Shown: piece after piece, positions 9,316 to 18,964 of the stretch
Layout of the letters: every line of letters begins with the position of its first letter
Position numbering within the stretch: position 1 is the stretch's first letter
Source: Candidatus Hydrogenedentota bacterium
GTDB taxonomy: Bacteria; Hydrogenedentota; Hydrogenedentia; Hydrogenedentales; CAITNO01
Direction: 5' to 3'
NCBI GenBank assembly: GCA_903893795.1
Contig: CAITNO010000035.1
Coordinates: 1 to 64,000, forward strand
DNA: 64,000 nt
Notes under the pieces: model-generated
The model's input: only the letters and a program-made list of their open reading frames with translations
Databases searched by the model: none
Told to the model about the DNA's origin: nothing
Position numbers and translations under genes: made by a program

Positions 9316-10737
9316 TTAAAAGAGGTCCGCGCGGTCGTCATCCTTGCGTTTTGCCACGGCGAACCAAAGCATCATACCCAGATAACTTAGGAAATGATAG
9401 GGGAAGCGGATTATCCTCGGGAGATGACGGAGCACCACGGTGGGCCGCAGGTAAAACCGGCGGTAGATACGGCGTTCCCGGTCCAGGGCTCTTTTGCCAA
9501 TGCTTTCGTCTTTGAAGCGGAATTCATAGGGTATGAGATTGAAAACAACTTCGTCTTTCAGCCGCTCAAAAGAGGGTGTGCCCGCATAGGGGACGAATAT
9601 GCTTACGATCATCAGGTCCATCGGGGCGCGCATTACCCCCTTGAGTGTCTCCTGGAAATCGGTTTCCGTTTCCTCGGGAGCCCCGACGATGACAAAACCA
9701 ACCGTTTCCATCCCGGCGTCGTGAATCAGTTGAAGCGCTGCATTGGTCTTTTCAGGATCAATTTTCTTGTCGAGACGCTTCAGAATCTTAGTGGAATAAC
9801 TTTCAATGCCCACCAGCACGCGCACGCATCCCGCCTTCTTCATCCAATGGAGCATCTCGCTGTCCAGCGTGTTTACATTGGCGAGGCAGGCCCATGGCAC
9901 GGAAATCTTTTCACGGATGATGCCCTGGCAGATCGCGATGACACGGGTCTTGCTGAGGGTGAAAGTGTCGTCAACAAACCGAATCACGCGGATGCCCGCC
10001 TGCACCATGGCCTTCATTTCCGCGACAACGGTCTCGGATTTCTTGGCAACCACATTCCTGCCGAAGGTCCGTATGCAGAATTCGCAGTTGAACGGGCAAC
10101 CCCGTGCGGTAAAGAGGGCCCCCCAGGGACCTCCAAGCCAGGGTTCTTCGTACTTTCTCACGTCAATCAATGAGTAGTCGGCGAAAGGGAGACGGTCGAG
10201 GTCGGCGATGCGGCTATCAGGATTGACGAAAATGCGCCCCTCCGCATCGCGGCCTGCAATCCCTGGAACGGCGGAAATGTTGCCATTTGCTTCCCTTGCG
10301 GAAAGATAGGCCGACAAAGATTCCTCAGGCTCATTGCGCAGGATCAGGTCCACGGAGCTCTTCTCCAGGACAAGTTCGGAAAACACCGTCGGATAGTGGC
10401 CAAACACTATGGTTGTAATGTTTGGAAACGCCTGCTTGACTCGATCCATGCACGCCAGATCGACCGAGACCGACTCGATGCCGGTGAGTGCCACCAGAAT
10501 ATCGGGGCGCTTCTGTGCAAGGAAAGCGTGCATCCCCGCCTCGTCACAGGTGTCCGCTATGGCGTCCAATAGGCACACGTCCGCCCCGTTCCATTCCCGG
10601 GCGCAGGTTGCCAACTGCAACAGGTCATAGGGGGGGAAATGAAACAGGGGCGAATAGTACGAACACATGTAGCGGCGCACGATAGCCTGCTTGTGTGGGA
10701 GGTTTACAAATACCACATTCAAGGGCTGGTGGGGCAT
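9316..10737 (-). CDS. Radical SAM protein with N-terminal B12-binding-like domain (1)
   Basis: 473 residues from the ATG at 10737; the frame is open 76 codons further, but conserved sequence begins with LNVVFVNLPHK. Residues about 5-150 have the alternating beta/alpha pattern of a cobalamin-binding domain, but no DxHxxG motif, so cobalamin, if bound, would lack the usual His ligand. TARGCPFNCEFC carries the CxxxCxxC radical SAM cluster ligands C214, C218 and C221. VRFVDDTFTL and the downstream pattern fit the BchE-like class B architecture. Such enzymes carry out methylations, cyclisations and other radical chemistry; the substrate cannot be read here. The gene is divergent from the radical SAM/SPASM gene at 10956, with a 218-bp spacer between them. 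Confidence 0.87.
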   Translation of the reverse strand: MPHQPLNVVFVNLPHKQAIVRRYMCSYYSPLFHFPPYDLLQLATCAREWNGADVCLLDAIADTCDEAGMHAFLAQKRPDILVALTGIESVSVDLACMDRVKQAFPNITTIVFGHYPTVFSELVLEKSSVDLILRNEPEESLSAYLSAREANGNISAVPGIAGRDAEGRIFVNPDSRIADLDRLPFADYSLIDVRKYEEPWLGGPWGALFTARGCPFNCEFCIRTFGRNVVAKKSETVVAEMKAMVQAGIRVIRFVDDTFTLSKTRVIAICQGIIREKISVPWACLANVNTLDSEMLHWMKKAGCVRVLVGIESYSTKILKRLDKKIDPEKTNAALQLIHDAGMETVGFVIVGAPEETETDFQETLKGVMRAPMDLMIVSIFVPYAGTPSFERLKDEVVFNLIPYEFRFKDESIGKRALDRERRIYRRFYLRPTVVLRHLPRIIRFPYHFLSYLGMMLWFAVAKRKDDDRADLF

Positions 10738-10872
10738 GCTGCTTGTTTTCCATGCGGCGGGGTGATAAAGCGTGGGCGCGCCGTGCTGCTGCGGAATTAT
10801 GCCATTCCCCGTGAGCCGGGCGCAATGAATTCGCCCCGCACTTGACGGGGGCAGGGAATGCACCGGCGACAT

Positions 10873-10902
10873 TTGCGGGCACCTTCGCGCGAATGGTATA
10901 TT
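10873..10902 (+). promoter_or_regulatory. Candidate sigma-70-type promoter
   Basis: TTGCGG at 10873-10878 and TATATT at 10897-10902 are separated by 18 bases. Transcription would begin near 10909, about 47 bases before the ATG at 10956. It lies in the divergent spacer and would drive the radical SAM/DegT pair. Prediction from hexamer match only. Confidence 0.4.
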
Positions 10903-10955
10903 CGCCTTCAGCATACGCATAAACTGCGTCGTGGGCAGGTAAAACAAGTTTGGGC

Positions 10956-12101
10956 ATGGCAACAAACGACAAAACAGGCGTTCTCAAGAGAACCGCGTGG
11001 CGGCTTCGGCTCATCGCCAGAAATGCCCTTGTCATGTCCGACGTTCTCATCGCGCGGCATTTCAACCGCGCCCCCCACTATGCGCCCATTCTGCTCCTGT
11101 TTGTGACGTACCGCTGCAATCTCCGGTGCAGAATGTGCGGCGTGTGCGACCAGGAACAGCCGAAAGAAGTGGCGGCTGAACTGACGCTTGACGAGTGCCG
11201 GGACATTATCCGCGCGGCGGCCCGGCTCAAAACTTCCCTCATGCTCATATCAGGGGGCGAAGCCCTGCTTCGGCAGGAGGTTGTCCTTGAAACCATCCGT
11301 CTCGCGCGGGAACACGGGATTACGACGCACCTTTGCACGAACGGCCTCCTCCTGACACCACAAGTGTTGGCGCAACTGAGGGTGGCGGGCGCCGAGACGA
11401 TATCCGTTTCGGTGGAGAGTCCCGACCGGGAGATTCACGATGCGCTGCGGGGTAAAGGCTCCTATGACGCGGCGGTAAACGCCATACGCCTGCTGCGGTC
11501 CACGGCGCCGGAGATACGGGTCGGAATCAACTGCACCATCACGGCAAAGAACTTCCTCAATCTCGACGCCATGGTTCCATTTGCGGAAAGCCTGAAGGTG
11601 CATCAGTTGAAGTTTGCGCCGGTCCACACGAACCTGCTGCACCGCAAGAAGGACTACAACAGCTTCGACGATGTCTTCTTTTCGGAGGATCAGATTTCGG
11701 GGCTGAATGCGGAAATCGCGAAACTGTGCACAGCGGTCCGCCGAACCACCCTGATAACCACGTCCCCGTGGTTTCTCTCCAAGATCACTTCGCTTGCGCA
11801 GGGAGCGCCGCGATTCCGCTGCTATGCCGGTTTTGCCGCCTGCACGGTCAACCCCAACGGCACACTGACGCCGTGCTCGGACATGGACGGATCCCTGTCT
11901 GTGCGGAAGGCGCCCATGGATGAAATCTGGCGCAGCCCTGAGTACCACATCCAGCGCCAGCGCGTGGTTGGCTGCACTTGCCACTGCTGGGACGCGCTCT
12001 ACGCCGAGATTAGCCTGCGATTTAACCTGCGGTCATTGTTGAGAAACGCGCGGCAGACTTGGAGGGAATTCCTCTTCTATTTCGGAAGCGGCGGTCAATG
12101 A
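10956..12101 (+). CDS. Radical SAM/SPASM protein (pair 1)
   Basis: 381 residues from the ATG at 10956 (a TTG two codons earlier is less likely). An N-terminal amphipathic or basic stretch of about 45 residues precedes TYRCNLRCRMCGVC, where C54, C58 and C61 are the radical SAM cluster ligands. LISGGEALL is the SAM-binding GGE motif. In the C-terminal third, FRCYAGFAACTVNPNG, LTPCSDMDG and CTCHCWDAL supply the extra cysteines of a SPASM-type auxiliary-cluster domain. SPASM enzymes modify peptides, sugars or alcohols using a second Fe-S cluster. The stop codon overlaps the start of the DegT aminotransferase as ATGA, so the two products are probably made together. A close paralog with the same partner lies at 28767-29900. 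Substrate unknown. Confidence 0.88.
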   Translation: MATNDKTGVLKRTAWRLRLIARNALVMSDVLIARHFNRAPHYAPILLLFVTYRCNLRCRMCGVCDQEQPKEVAAELTLDECRDIIRAAARLKTSLMLISGGEALLRQEVVLETIRLAREHGITTHLCTNGLLLTPQVLAQLRVAGAETISVSVESPDREIHDALRGKGSYDAAVNAIRLLRSTAPEIRVGINCTITAKNFLNLDAMVPFAESLKVHQLKFAPVHTNLLHRKKDYNSFDDVFFSEDQISGLNAEIAKLCTAVRRTTLITTSPWFLSKITSLAQGAPRFRCYAGFAACTVNPNGTLTPCSDMDGSLSVRKAPMDEIWRSPEYHIQRQRVVGCTCHCWDALYAEISLRFNLRSLLRNARQTWREFLFYFGSGGQ

Positions 12102-13303
12102 TTCCGCGTCGATGGGCGCACACCTATCCCGGCGAATGGCGCGACCTGGCGCAGTGGAATCGCAGGGATTCTTTCGGGGAAGAACCCGCACACGAACAGC
12201 AGCTCCTGTCGCGGTGGGAATCCGCCTTCGCGAAACAGGTGGGGCGGCCTCATGCCGCGGCCATCAATTCCGGCAGAAAGGCCATGGGGCTGATCTTTGA
12301 ACATCTCGGCGTGGGTCAGGGGGATGAGGTAATCGTTCCCGCGTACACTTTCAAGGAAATCCTCCCCGTGTTTGACACGCTCGGGGCAAAGGCCGTTCCC
12401 GCGGACATTGATCCCGAAACCTTTAACATGACGCCCGCATCCGTGGAGGGAAGAATCTCAGACCGCACCCGGGCCATTCTGGCGCTCCATATCTTTGGCG
12501 TGCCCTGCGACATCCACGGGATCATGAACCTGGCAAACCGGCACGGCATTCCGGTTGTGGAGGACTGCGCGCACTCGCTGGGTTCATCGGTGTCCGGCAC
12601 CAGCACGGGGTGTTTTGGCAGTGCCGCATTCTACAGTTTTGACCTAATAAAGCTCATAAACACCTTTGGCGGCGGTATGGTGCTCATGGACGATGCCGCC
12701 CTTGCGGCGCGCGTCCGCTCCTGCAATCAGACGGACCCTGAAGGTTTCACCCCGGTGTACCGAAAGGCCCGGGCAGCCCGGATCGAACAGTTGCTGTTCA
12801 GCGCCGGGCTCATGTACCCGCTTCTCTATTTACTGGCAACGCCGGCGCTGAAGGAGGGCATGAACCGTCTGTACCGCCGCGCCCAATCCACGCTTCGCAG
12901 TGCCGTGAGATATGATGCGCCCCAGGCACAGCTCGGGCTGCACAAACTCACAACCCTCGAACAGCGCATCGAGATGCGGTTGCGCTGTGCCGATGTCATG
13001 CGTTCCCTGCTGCATCCAAGCATCCATGTGCAGCGCGTGCCGGAGGGGTGCGAAGTGTGCGGCTATGCGTTCGTTGTGCTGCTTCCATGTCCTGCCGCCC
13101 CTGTGCGAAAGCAGCTTCTGCTGAGGGGGATTGACGCGGCGGTTGAGGGCGAGATCATGGATGACTGCGCCGCCGCGCTTGGTTATGATGATTGTCCTGT
13201 CATCAGCGACATTTTCCCGCGTCTGCTCGCGCTTCCAATGCATGACCGCCTTTCAGAAAAAGAGGCCGAGAGGGTTGCACGGAGTCTGAACGCGTCCATA
13301 TGA
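12098..13303 (+). CDS. DegT/DnrJ/EryC1/StrS-family PLP aminotransferase (pair 1)
   Basis: 401 residues; the ATG overlaps the upstream TGA (ATGA). The family fold is clear: INSGRKAMG near residue 58 (phosphate-binding turn), GDEVIVPAYTF at 75-85, VVEDCAHSLG at 153-162 with D156 placed to pair with the PLP ring nitrogen, and SFDLIKLINTFGGG with K185 as the Schiff-base lysine. Family members usually transaminate nucleotide-linked keto-sugars; a minority act on scyllo-inosose-type cyclitols or small molecules. The start MIPRRWAHTY is nearly identical to that of the paralog at 29897. Coupling to a radical SAM/SPASM enzyme suggests that enzyme makes the keto substrate, for example by oxidising an alcohol; this is inference. 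It ends 45 bases before a convergent gene. Confidence 0.9.
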   Translation: MIPRRWAHTYPGEWRDLAQWNRRDSFGEEPAHEQQLLSRWESAFAKQVGRPHAAAINSGRKAMGLIFEHLGVGQGDEVIVPAYTFKEILPVFDTLGAKAVPADIDPETFNMTPASVEGRISDRTRAILALHIFGVPCDIHGIMNLANRHGIPVVEDCAHSLGSSVSGTSTGCFGSAAFYSFDLIKLINTFGGGMVLMDDAALAARVRSCNQTDPEGFTPVYRKARAARIEQLLFSAGLMYPLLYLLATPALKEGMNRLYRRAQSTLRSAVRYDAPQAQLGLHKLTTLEQRIEMRLRCADVMRSLLHPSIHVQRVPEGCEVCGYAFVVLLPCPAAPVRKQLLLRGIDAAVEGEIMDDCAAALGYDDCPVISDIFPRLLALPMHDRLSEKEAERVARSLNASI

Positions 13304-13348
13304 CCCAGGGACCCACCCTCTCTCCATGGAGCCCGAGCGGAATCTGGT

Positions 13349-15625
13349 CTACCAGCATGCGTTCCCGCTGATATTGGTCGGTCCATCGCGGAGGAGCGTG
13401 GACGGGGGAATGCAAACCGGACTCGTTGAAGCCCCGTCGGAACCGCATGCGGCACGAAGTGCGGGGGCATACCAAAAACCGCTCCTCTCCAACTTTCGAG
13501 CCTCGTCGCATGCGGCGGCGAAATTGTCATTGCGGGACAGCGCATCCAGAAAAGGCGCAAGAATGAGACCCAAATCCCCGTTAAGTTTTCCCGCCGCCGC
13601 AAAGGCCTCTCGGGCGGCCGGGTTTTGCTGTTCTTTCAGCAAGGCTATGCCCAGGGCCATGTGGAGCAGGCCATAGTCCGGATGCTGGGCTATCAGGTGC
13701 CGGGCCGTCGCCCCCGCAAGGTCGGCGTGCCCGCGGCACACCAGATCAAGAATGGGTGCGATGCAGTTAAACCGGGCGCATCCCGGAAACTTTTCATCCA
13801 GTGGCCAGTGGTCCACAGATTCGCGCAAAGCCGCCAACATTTTGTGCCGGTCCCCCTGAACATCAGATTGAAATCCCAGTTCATCAAGCACCGCGCCGTA
13901 GTCGATCGGAGGCGGCAGGATTCCGGAAAAACCGTTTACGCCCGGTTCGATCTGCATGACCGGCATTCCAATGCCGCGCACGTCGATCCCGCATCGCTCT
14001 ACCGAGCATACTATGATCCCATTTTGCCCAGGAAACTCCTTGATGGAGGGTCGGAGGCCGCGGTCTTGGAAGGCCTGCAACAATGCCGTCACGCAATCGA
14101 AATGATTCTCTGTTGCCAGGTTCAGATAGAAAGGCTGGACAACAATCCACACTCGCTTGCTCACACCATCTGGAGCATGGGCGGGAATGGACTGCAGTAT
14201 CCGCGCACTGTCATCACACGCAGCCTGGAGGGTCTCCACCAGGCGAACTGGCCACTGCGGCGACAGATAGAACTTCAGCTCCCTGTCCGTGTAGAAGTAT
14301 TCAATATCGATGACCTCATCCTGGGTTGATGCGTTGTTCCGGATGTAAGCGGCGGCTCCTTTCCAGTTTGCCCGCGTGACCTCGGGCAAGAATACAAGCA
14401 ACTGGAACATGTAGAGCCCGACGACGGCCACAATGGCGCCGCGCCTTGGCAGCGCGCCGGGAACAGCCATCAAGGCTGTGCCGACAAGGGCGTACAGGGC
14501 CATTTGGCTGTACATGAAATAGGTTGTGAAGATGACCGAATTGCATGACAGGCACAGTAATACGACTGCCATTCCGGGGACAAACAGCATCAGAAGAAGA
14601 AGGGTCAGATTCTCAACCCTGCACCACTCAGCATGGCCGCCTTCGGCTGTGCGCGGCCATTGCCACCAACTTAGGACCAGGCGCGCGAAAGCCCAAAAGG
14701 AAACCCCGATGAACACTGCCAAGAGCCCCCAACCCATCCAGTAGGAAAGGGGGACCAAGCGCGGAAACACGGCGAATGCGGCGCCATGCTCTTTCCAGGC
14801 CGGATTTATTTCCGCGTGGAAGGGCAGCACGTCACCACCCAGAATAAAGAGGAGAAAGCGGAGGAACGGAAGTCTAAAACCAATATAGTTGTTTCCCGAC
14901 ACCATATGGCGCACCGAAACAGCCGAGGGGATCAGAAGCAACAACTGGACTGCACTCCACACCACCACGCGCCGAAATCGGCGAAGGGAAAAGAGCAGCA
15001 GGAACAGTCCCTCTGTCAGGATCAAGAAGACCGTCAACAGATGCGTCCAGCCCAGCAGCGTGTTGCTGATAAGATTGACGACCCACCAGACCGGGCTTCC
15101 CCCGCGATAGGCGCGCATGAAGCTCCAAACCGAAATAACCGCCAGGGGTGTGACAAGTTCATAGGGCCGCAACTCTTGGGCATACCATATATGCTGGGGT
15201 GACAGTGCCAGACAGAGCGCCGCCAACAACCCCGCCTTTTCGCCGCACAGATGTCGCACAAAACCATACAGCAACGGCACAGCCGACACCGCCAGAGCCA
15301 CGGGGAGCAGGCGCAACGTTTCGGCACTCATTCCCGTCCACCTCGCAGCAAAATACTGGATTATATAATAGAGCGGGGCCGCGCCATGCTCGGGGAATAA
15401 TGCCCGCAGGAACCTCAGGTGGGACGCCAGATCCGGTGAGTCAAGATAACCAAATGCCACGAATTCGTCCCACCAGAGCGACTGGTCACTCAGCCGGTAC
15501 AGCCGCAATGCAAGCGCAAGAAGCATGACCGCCGCCAATGCGATCCCGTGAACTAGGCGGAAACGCATCTCCTCTCCACGCGGGAGCATTTCCATCGGAC
15601 CATCGCCGGTTTCCGTCCCGTTCAT
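13349..15625 (-). CDS. Membrane glycosyltransferase, GT39/PMT_2-like, with TPR-like tail (long paralog 3)
   Basis: 758 residues from the ATG at 15625, preceded by GGAGG about 10 bases upstream; this leader resembles that of the paralog at 6380-8695 (ggcggaggcagccc versus gcggaggcacccc). The frame is open to 15661, but without a comparable ribosome site. LRLYRLSDQSLWWDE carries the acidic dyad D53-E54 after the first membrane segment. LSPQHIWYAQELRPYE and the C-terminal HPDYGLLHMALGIALLKE repeat region match the other long paralogs, the one at 519-2825 most closely. It probably acts at the periplasmic face of the inner membrane on a lipid-linked sugar donor; donor and acceptor are unknown. Confidence 0.88.
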   Translation of the reverse strand: MNGTETGDGPMEMLPRGEEMRFRLVHGIALAAVMLLALALRLYRLSDQSLWWDEFVAFGYLDSPDLASHLRFLRALFPEHGAAPLYYIIQYFAARWTGMSAETLRLLPVALAVSAVPLLYGFVRHLCGEKAGLLAALCLALSPQHIWYAQELRPYELVTPLAVISVWSFMRAYRGGSPVWWVVNLISNTLLGWTHLLTVFLILTEGLFLLLFSLRRFRRVVVWSAVQLLLLIPSAVSVRHMVSGNNYIGFRLPFLRFLLFILGGDVLPFHAEINPAWKEHGAAFAVFPRLVPLSYWMGWGLLAVFIGVSFWAFARLVLSWWQWPRTAEGGHAEWCRVENLTLLLLMLFVPGMAVVLLCLSCNSVIFTTYFMYSQMALYALVGTALMAVPGALPRRGAIVAVVGLYMFQLLVFLPEVTRANWKGAAAYIRNNASTQDEVIDIEYFYTDRELKFYLSPQWPVRLVETLQAACDDSARILQSIPAHAPDGVSKRVWIVVQPFYLNLATENHFDCVTALLQAFQDRGLRPSIKEFPGQNGIIVCSVERCGIDVRGIGMPVMQIEPGVNGFSGILPPPIDYGAVLDELGFQSDVQGDRHKMLAALRESVDHWPLDEKFPGCARFNCIAPILDLVCRGHADLAGATARHLIAQHPDYGLLHMALGIALLKEQQNPAAREAFAAAGKLNGDLGLILAPFLDALSRNDNFAAACDEARKLERSGFWYAPALRAACGSDGASTSPVCIPPSTLLRDGPTNISGNACW

Positions 15626-16047
15626 TTCGGGGTGCCTCCGCTGAATCCGGGTGTTATGCACCCGGTTGTGTCAGACCGTGGATGGCCCAAGTTAACCAGA
15701 CTGTAAATCAGGCACTAGTGCATGTCTTTTTGCGTGCTTCCGCCTGGCACCCAGTTGCCCCGACAGCCCGAATTCGTGCATGGGGTTGCCCATTGGACAG
15801 GAACCATCAATGATTAGAGGTCAAATTCAATGCACTCTACACTCATTCGCAAACCAGCGGCACAGCGACCATATGGGACCCGCGCTGCAACAAGAAACAA
15901 TTTGGGCGCCGGACCTGTCAATGGGATGATAACATCAGGTCTATCTTGTTTCAAAGGGCGAATTGCCGAGGGTTCAACCGCCGAGGGTCACTGCTTTTGA
16001 GTATCCGCACCTATAGAAATCATGGGTGCCGGGTTCGTCTTTGTGTT
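15626..16047. other. 420-bp intergenic region upstream of a glycosyltransferase, next to an IS relic
   Basis: No gene supported. The 15626-15700 end contains the leader of the minus-strand glycosyltransferase. A short direct repeat (gccgagggt) occurs twice near 15966-15990. The right side borders the decayed transposase at 16048 and may include the former end of that element, but no clear terminal inverted repeat was found by eye. Confidence 0.45.
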
Positions 16048-16960
16048 TCATGGACATATTATCATATGGCGAACCTTTCTTGCCTGAGTCTGCTTCAAGT
16101 CAAGCCTTTCTTGGATGAATTTGGCGAGGGTGTGCGCCGGGGACGTACCGGCGAGAAAATGATGCAGGGTGCGTTGCAGGGCGCAGGAAACTGGATGTGC
16201 GATGCCGGATCGCATGGTGCGCAGCCCAGAGCCATAGAGCCTCCAGAGGAGGGCTGGTTCGGTTGTTGCCAGGGCAACCATGTCGCCCTGGGCGATGAGG
16301 TTGGTCTGGATGAAGCGGTGGTGGGTGTCCATTTTCCTGCCGATGGCATCGCGGTGCCAGGCGGGTTTTCGGTGCAGGTGCTGTTTCTTTCTCTTTCTGT
16401 TGACGGGCATCATTCATGCCATCCAGTAGTGGTGCAGGAAGGCGCCAACGGGCCTCCAGACGAGGTCGGCGGCGCGCACGGCCAGCTGCACGCAGGACTC
16501 GCCTTAGACGGGGCTTTCGCCGCGCTGCATGGCTGCGGGGTCGTCAAACAGGGTCTTGAACGGAATCTTGTCCCCTTACAGTCTTGGGCGTCCGCGCCCG
16601 GGGGCGTTCAGGGGGCAGTGCGGGCAGGTAAGCGGCGGCGTTGTTCCGGACACGGGTGAACAGATGGTAACCCAGGCGCAACAGGGGAAGGACAATTGTG
16701 CAGGATGCATGGTGGGCGTCATCCACAAAGTGGCAGGGAGCGTCGAGCCCCAGAGAGTCCAAAAGGGCGATCATCTTTTCCAAGAGCGTGCGTTTGTGGC
16801 GGCTGGAATAACTGGTGTGTTTTAATTCAATATTGTATATAATATGAAACACATGCCACGCCACAAGAAAAACGGGACAGCCAAGGGCAAGATGTACTGA
16901 AAAGGTGCTTGGAGCCATCAGCCTATGCGCATTCAGTGCTTTCCCATCCGTACCAGTATT
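16048..16960 (-). pseudogene. Decayed IS4-like DDE transposase
   Basis: Read on the minus strand from about 16960, the DNA encodes RTLLEKMIALLDSLGL, then HLFTRVRNNAAAYLPALPPE, typical of the central part of a DDE transposase. A frameshift near 16580 moves the frame to KIPFKTLFDD. In-frame TAA and TGA stops follow, at about 16506 and 16416. The C-terminal signature HRFIQTNLIAQG with LAKFIQERLD then runs to the TGA at 16048. The segment that should carry the last catalytic acidic residue, between WRPVG and HHYWM, is missing, and so is the N-terminus. With one frameshift, two stops and a deletion it is an old relic. The family name is from memory of similar transposases; the element's ends were not found. 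Confidence 0.75.
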
Positions 16961-17026
16961 CAAGATGAAACAACCCGTCAGACGTGCGGAGGGCATTGCG
17001 GCTTTCTTCGCTTGCGGGCAGGGGGA

Positions 17027-18496
17027 CTATCTTCTGGAAAGCAACTTCAACGCCCCGAGCACATTTGAATTCATCTCGTGAAGTGAGCGCAACGCAAACA
17101 GCCTCTTCAAAATATAGCGCCAACGGAAATAGAAGCGGCGGTAGGAATCCCGGTGCAGGTCCACCAGTTCACCGTCGGACAGAAACTCGTTCCAGTGGTC
17201 CACCCTGAAACCAGGGCCGGGGTTGCGCGCCCAAGCCTCCCAGCGTCCCGGTGTGATGACTCCGCGCGATATGGCCTCATCATACAGTTGCGTGTTCGGG
17301 TACAGGCTCAGGATTGCGATTTGTGCATAGTCCGGGTCAAGGCGCATTAGAAAATCAATATTGTTCTGAACGTCCGAGACAGTCTTCTCATTGGGCAGTC
17401 CGATCATATAGTCCGCAACTGTCTTGATGCCCAATTCGCGGCACCAGCGAAACGCCTGTTCTGCCTGCGCGACTGTGGCGCCTTTCCTCAGGCGGAGCAG
17501 TCCTTCATCAGAGCCGGTCTCCACACCAAAAGATATGAGGCGAAGTCCGGCGGACTTTGCGCGTGCCAGGGATTCGCGAGTTACACCATTTACGCGTCCA
17601 CGAAAATCCCAGACAATATTCATATTGCGGCGTTCCAGTGCGGAGCAGAACGCTTCCACCCGGCTGGGGGTAATGTTGAACAGGTCGTCATAGAAGTGAA
17701 ATTCGCCATATCCCAGGGCGATGCAGCCTTCAATTTCGTCTATTACCAATTCAAGATTTCTGGGACGGTACTTCTTGTAGGGAACATCACAGAAGGTGCA
17801 TTTGCACGGGCATCCCCGGCTTGACAGAATCGTTGCAAGTTTGTTGCTCAGCCCAAGAATGCTGTTATAGTCAATATGTTTTATATATGCGCGATCCGGC
17901 GGGGGAAGCGAATCAATATTTTCAACATAGGCGGCGGGAACGCGCAAGTAACTGTGAAATCGTGCATCTTTGCCATGCTGGTCGACGTGTTGGCCGATTG
18001 TGTCTGCGGTGTACAGCCCTCGAATTGATGTATGGTCTCTCTTGTGCTCCAGACATTCAATCAACGCCGAAAACGCATGCTCCCCCTCACCCACTATGAT
18101 TGAGTCGAAGTGGGAAAGGGCCGCGCTTTCAATGGGAAAAGCCGTGGGATGGTGGCCGCCCAGGCACAAGTGCGCGCTTGGAGCTGCTCGGCGCGCCGAA
18201 TCGGCAGCCTTCAGGACATCAATCAGCGAAATAGTAAAGCTGGTAAGACCGATTAAATCGGGGGAAATATCCAGAATCCTCTTCCCAAGCGCAGCATGGG
18301 AAATGCCTTCACCCACGCAGTCCAGGAAGAAATACTGATGCTGCGGCAAGGAGTTTCGGGCGTAGGAAAGCACGTATAACGGTCCCAATGGCGGAAACTT
18401 GCCAAAATCAGACGCCTCAAGAAATCCCTCGCCCTTCGCGTCCGGAAATTCAGGGACCACGTTCTCGTCCGGTGGATTTATGAGCAGTACCTTCAT
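17027..18496 (-). CDS. Radical SAM protein with N-terminal B12-binding-like domain (2)
   Basis: 489 residues from the ATG at 18496 (MKVLLINPPDE, the usual beginning of this class); the frame is open 50 codons further without conserved sequence. Residues 1-145 form the cobalamin-binding-like domain, including LCLGGHHPTAF and VGEGE, but no DxHxxG motif. SSRGCPCKCTFC gives C229, C233 and C236 as Fe-S ligands. FHFYDDLFNI and FGVETGSDEGL are typical of the radical SAM barrel of the BchE-like class. It is flanked by the transposase relic and, divergently, by another B12-type radical SAM gene (18965). It resembles the other three B12-type proteins here only in architecture, so it probably has a separate step. 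Substrate unknown. Confidence 0.88.
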   Translation of the reverse strand: MKVLLINPPDENVVPEFPDAKGEGFLEASDFGKFPPLGPLYVLSYARNSLPQHQYFFLDCVGEGISHAALGKRILDISPDLIGLTSFTISLIDVLKAADSARRAAPSAHLCLGGHHPTAFPIESAALSHFDSIIVGEGEHAFSALIECLEHKRDHTSIRGLYTADTIGQHVDQHGKDARFHSYLRVPAAYVENIDSLPPPDRAYIKHIDYNSILGLSNKLATILSSRGCPCKCTFCDVPYKKYRPRNLELVIDEIEGCIALGYGEFHFYDDLFNITPSRVEAFCSALERRNMNIVWDFRGRVNGVTRESLARAKSAGLRLISFGVETGSDEGLLRLRKGATVAQAEQAFRWCRELGIKTVADYMIGLPNEKTVSDVQNNIDFLMRLDPDYAQIAILSLYPNTQLYDEAISRGVITPGRWEAWARNPGPGFRVDHWNEFLSDGELVDLHRDSYRRFYFRWRYILKRLFALRSLHEMNSNVLGALKLLSRR

Positions 18497-18896
18497 GACT
18501 TTGAAGTATGTTAACGGATATGCTGTGCCATTGCAACGATGTGCCGGGGAACCCGTTTCGCTCTCGCCTATGTTGAGCAGGGCAAATTGGTTTTGTGACG
18601 GTATAAAAGGGGCATTACGCGCAGTGGGTCGCAATATTGCCTGCAATTGGCCTGGTAGCGCAGCAGGCTCGGACCCTTCTTGCGATTTGTAGACGGTGCC
18701 GCCCCCATCTTTTATCTGTCAACATAAATCGCTATACTCTGGGTCGTGGGCAAAGCCCACGTTGGGATGACCGTTAAGCAGAAACGCCTGACGGCGCAGG
18801 ATGGTGGACGGGTTGCCAGCCCAGTCTGCCGTTGTCCAGGTGGGTATTGTGGGCCGTCCGGTGCCAGTCAAGTCCCATCCAGATTCCGGCCAAACG

Positions 18897-18905
18897 TGTT
18901 ATACT
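18897..18905 (+). promoter_or_regulatory. Candidate extended -10 promoter
   Basis: TGTTATACT at 18897-18905 matches the extended -10 form (TGnTATAAT) with one mismatch. No good -35 hexamer is present. Transcription would start near 18912, about 50 bases before the ATG at 18965. Confidence 0.35.
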
Positions 18906-18964
18906 TGCACACGGGCATGATGGTTCGGCAAGGCAGTGTCGTAGGCAATGAAACCGGAGGTGCC

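Noticed and set aside
15946-16659. 237-codon plus-strand open frame
   Set aside because: The opposite strand encodes a decayed transposase with clear motifs, so this frame is a shadow.
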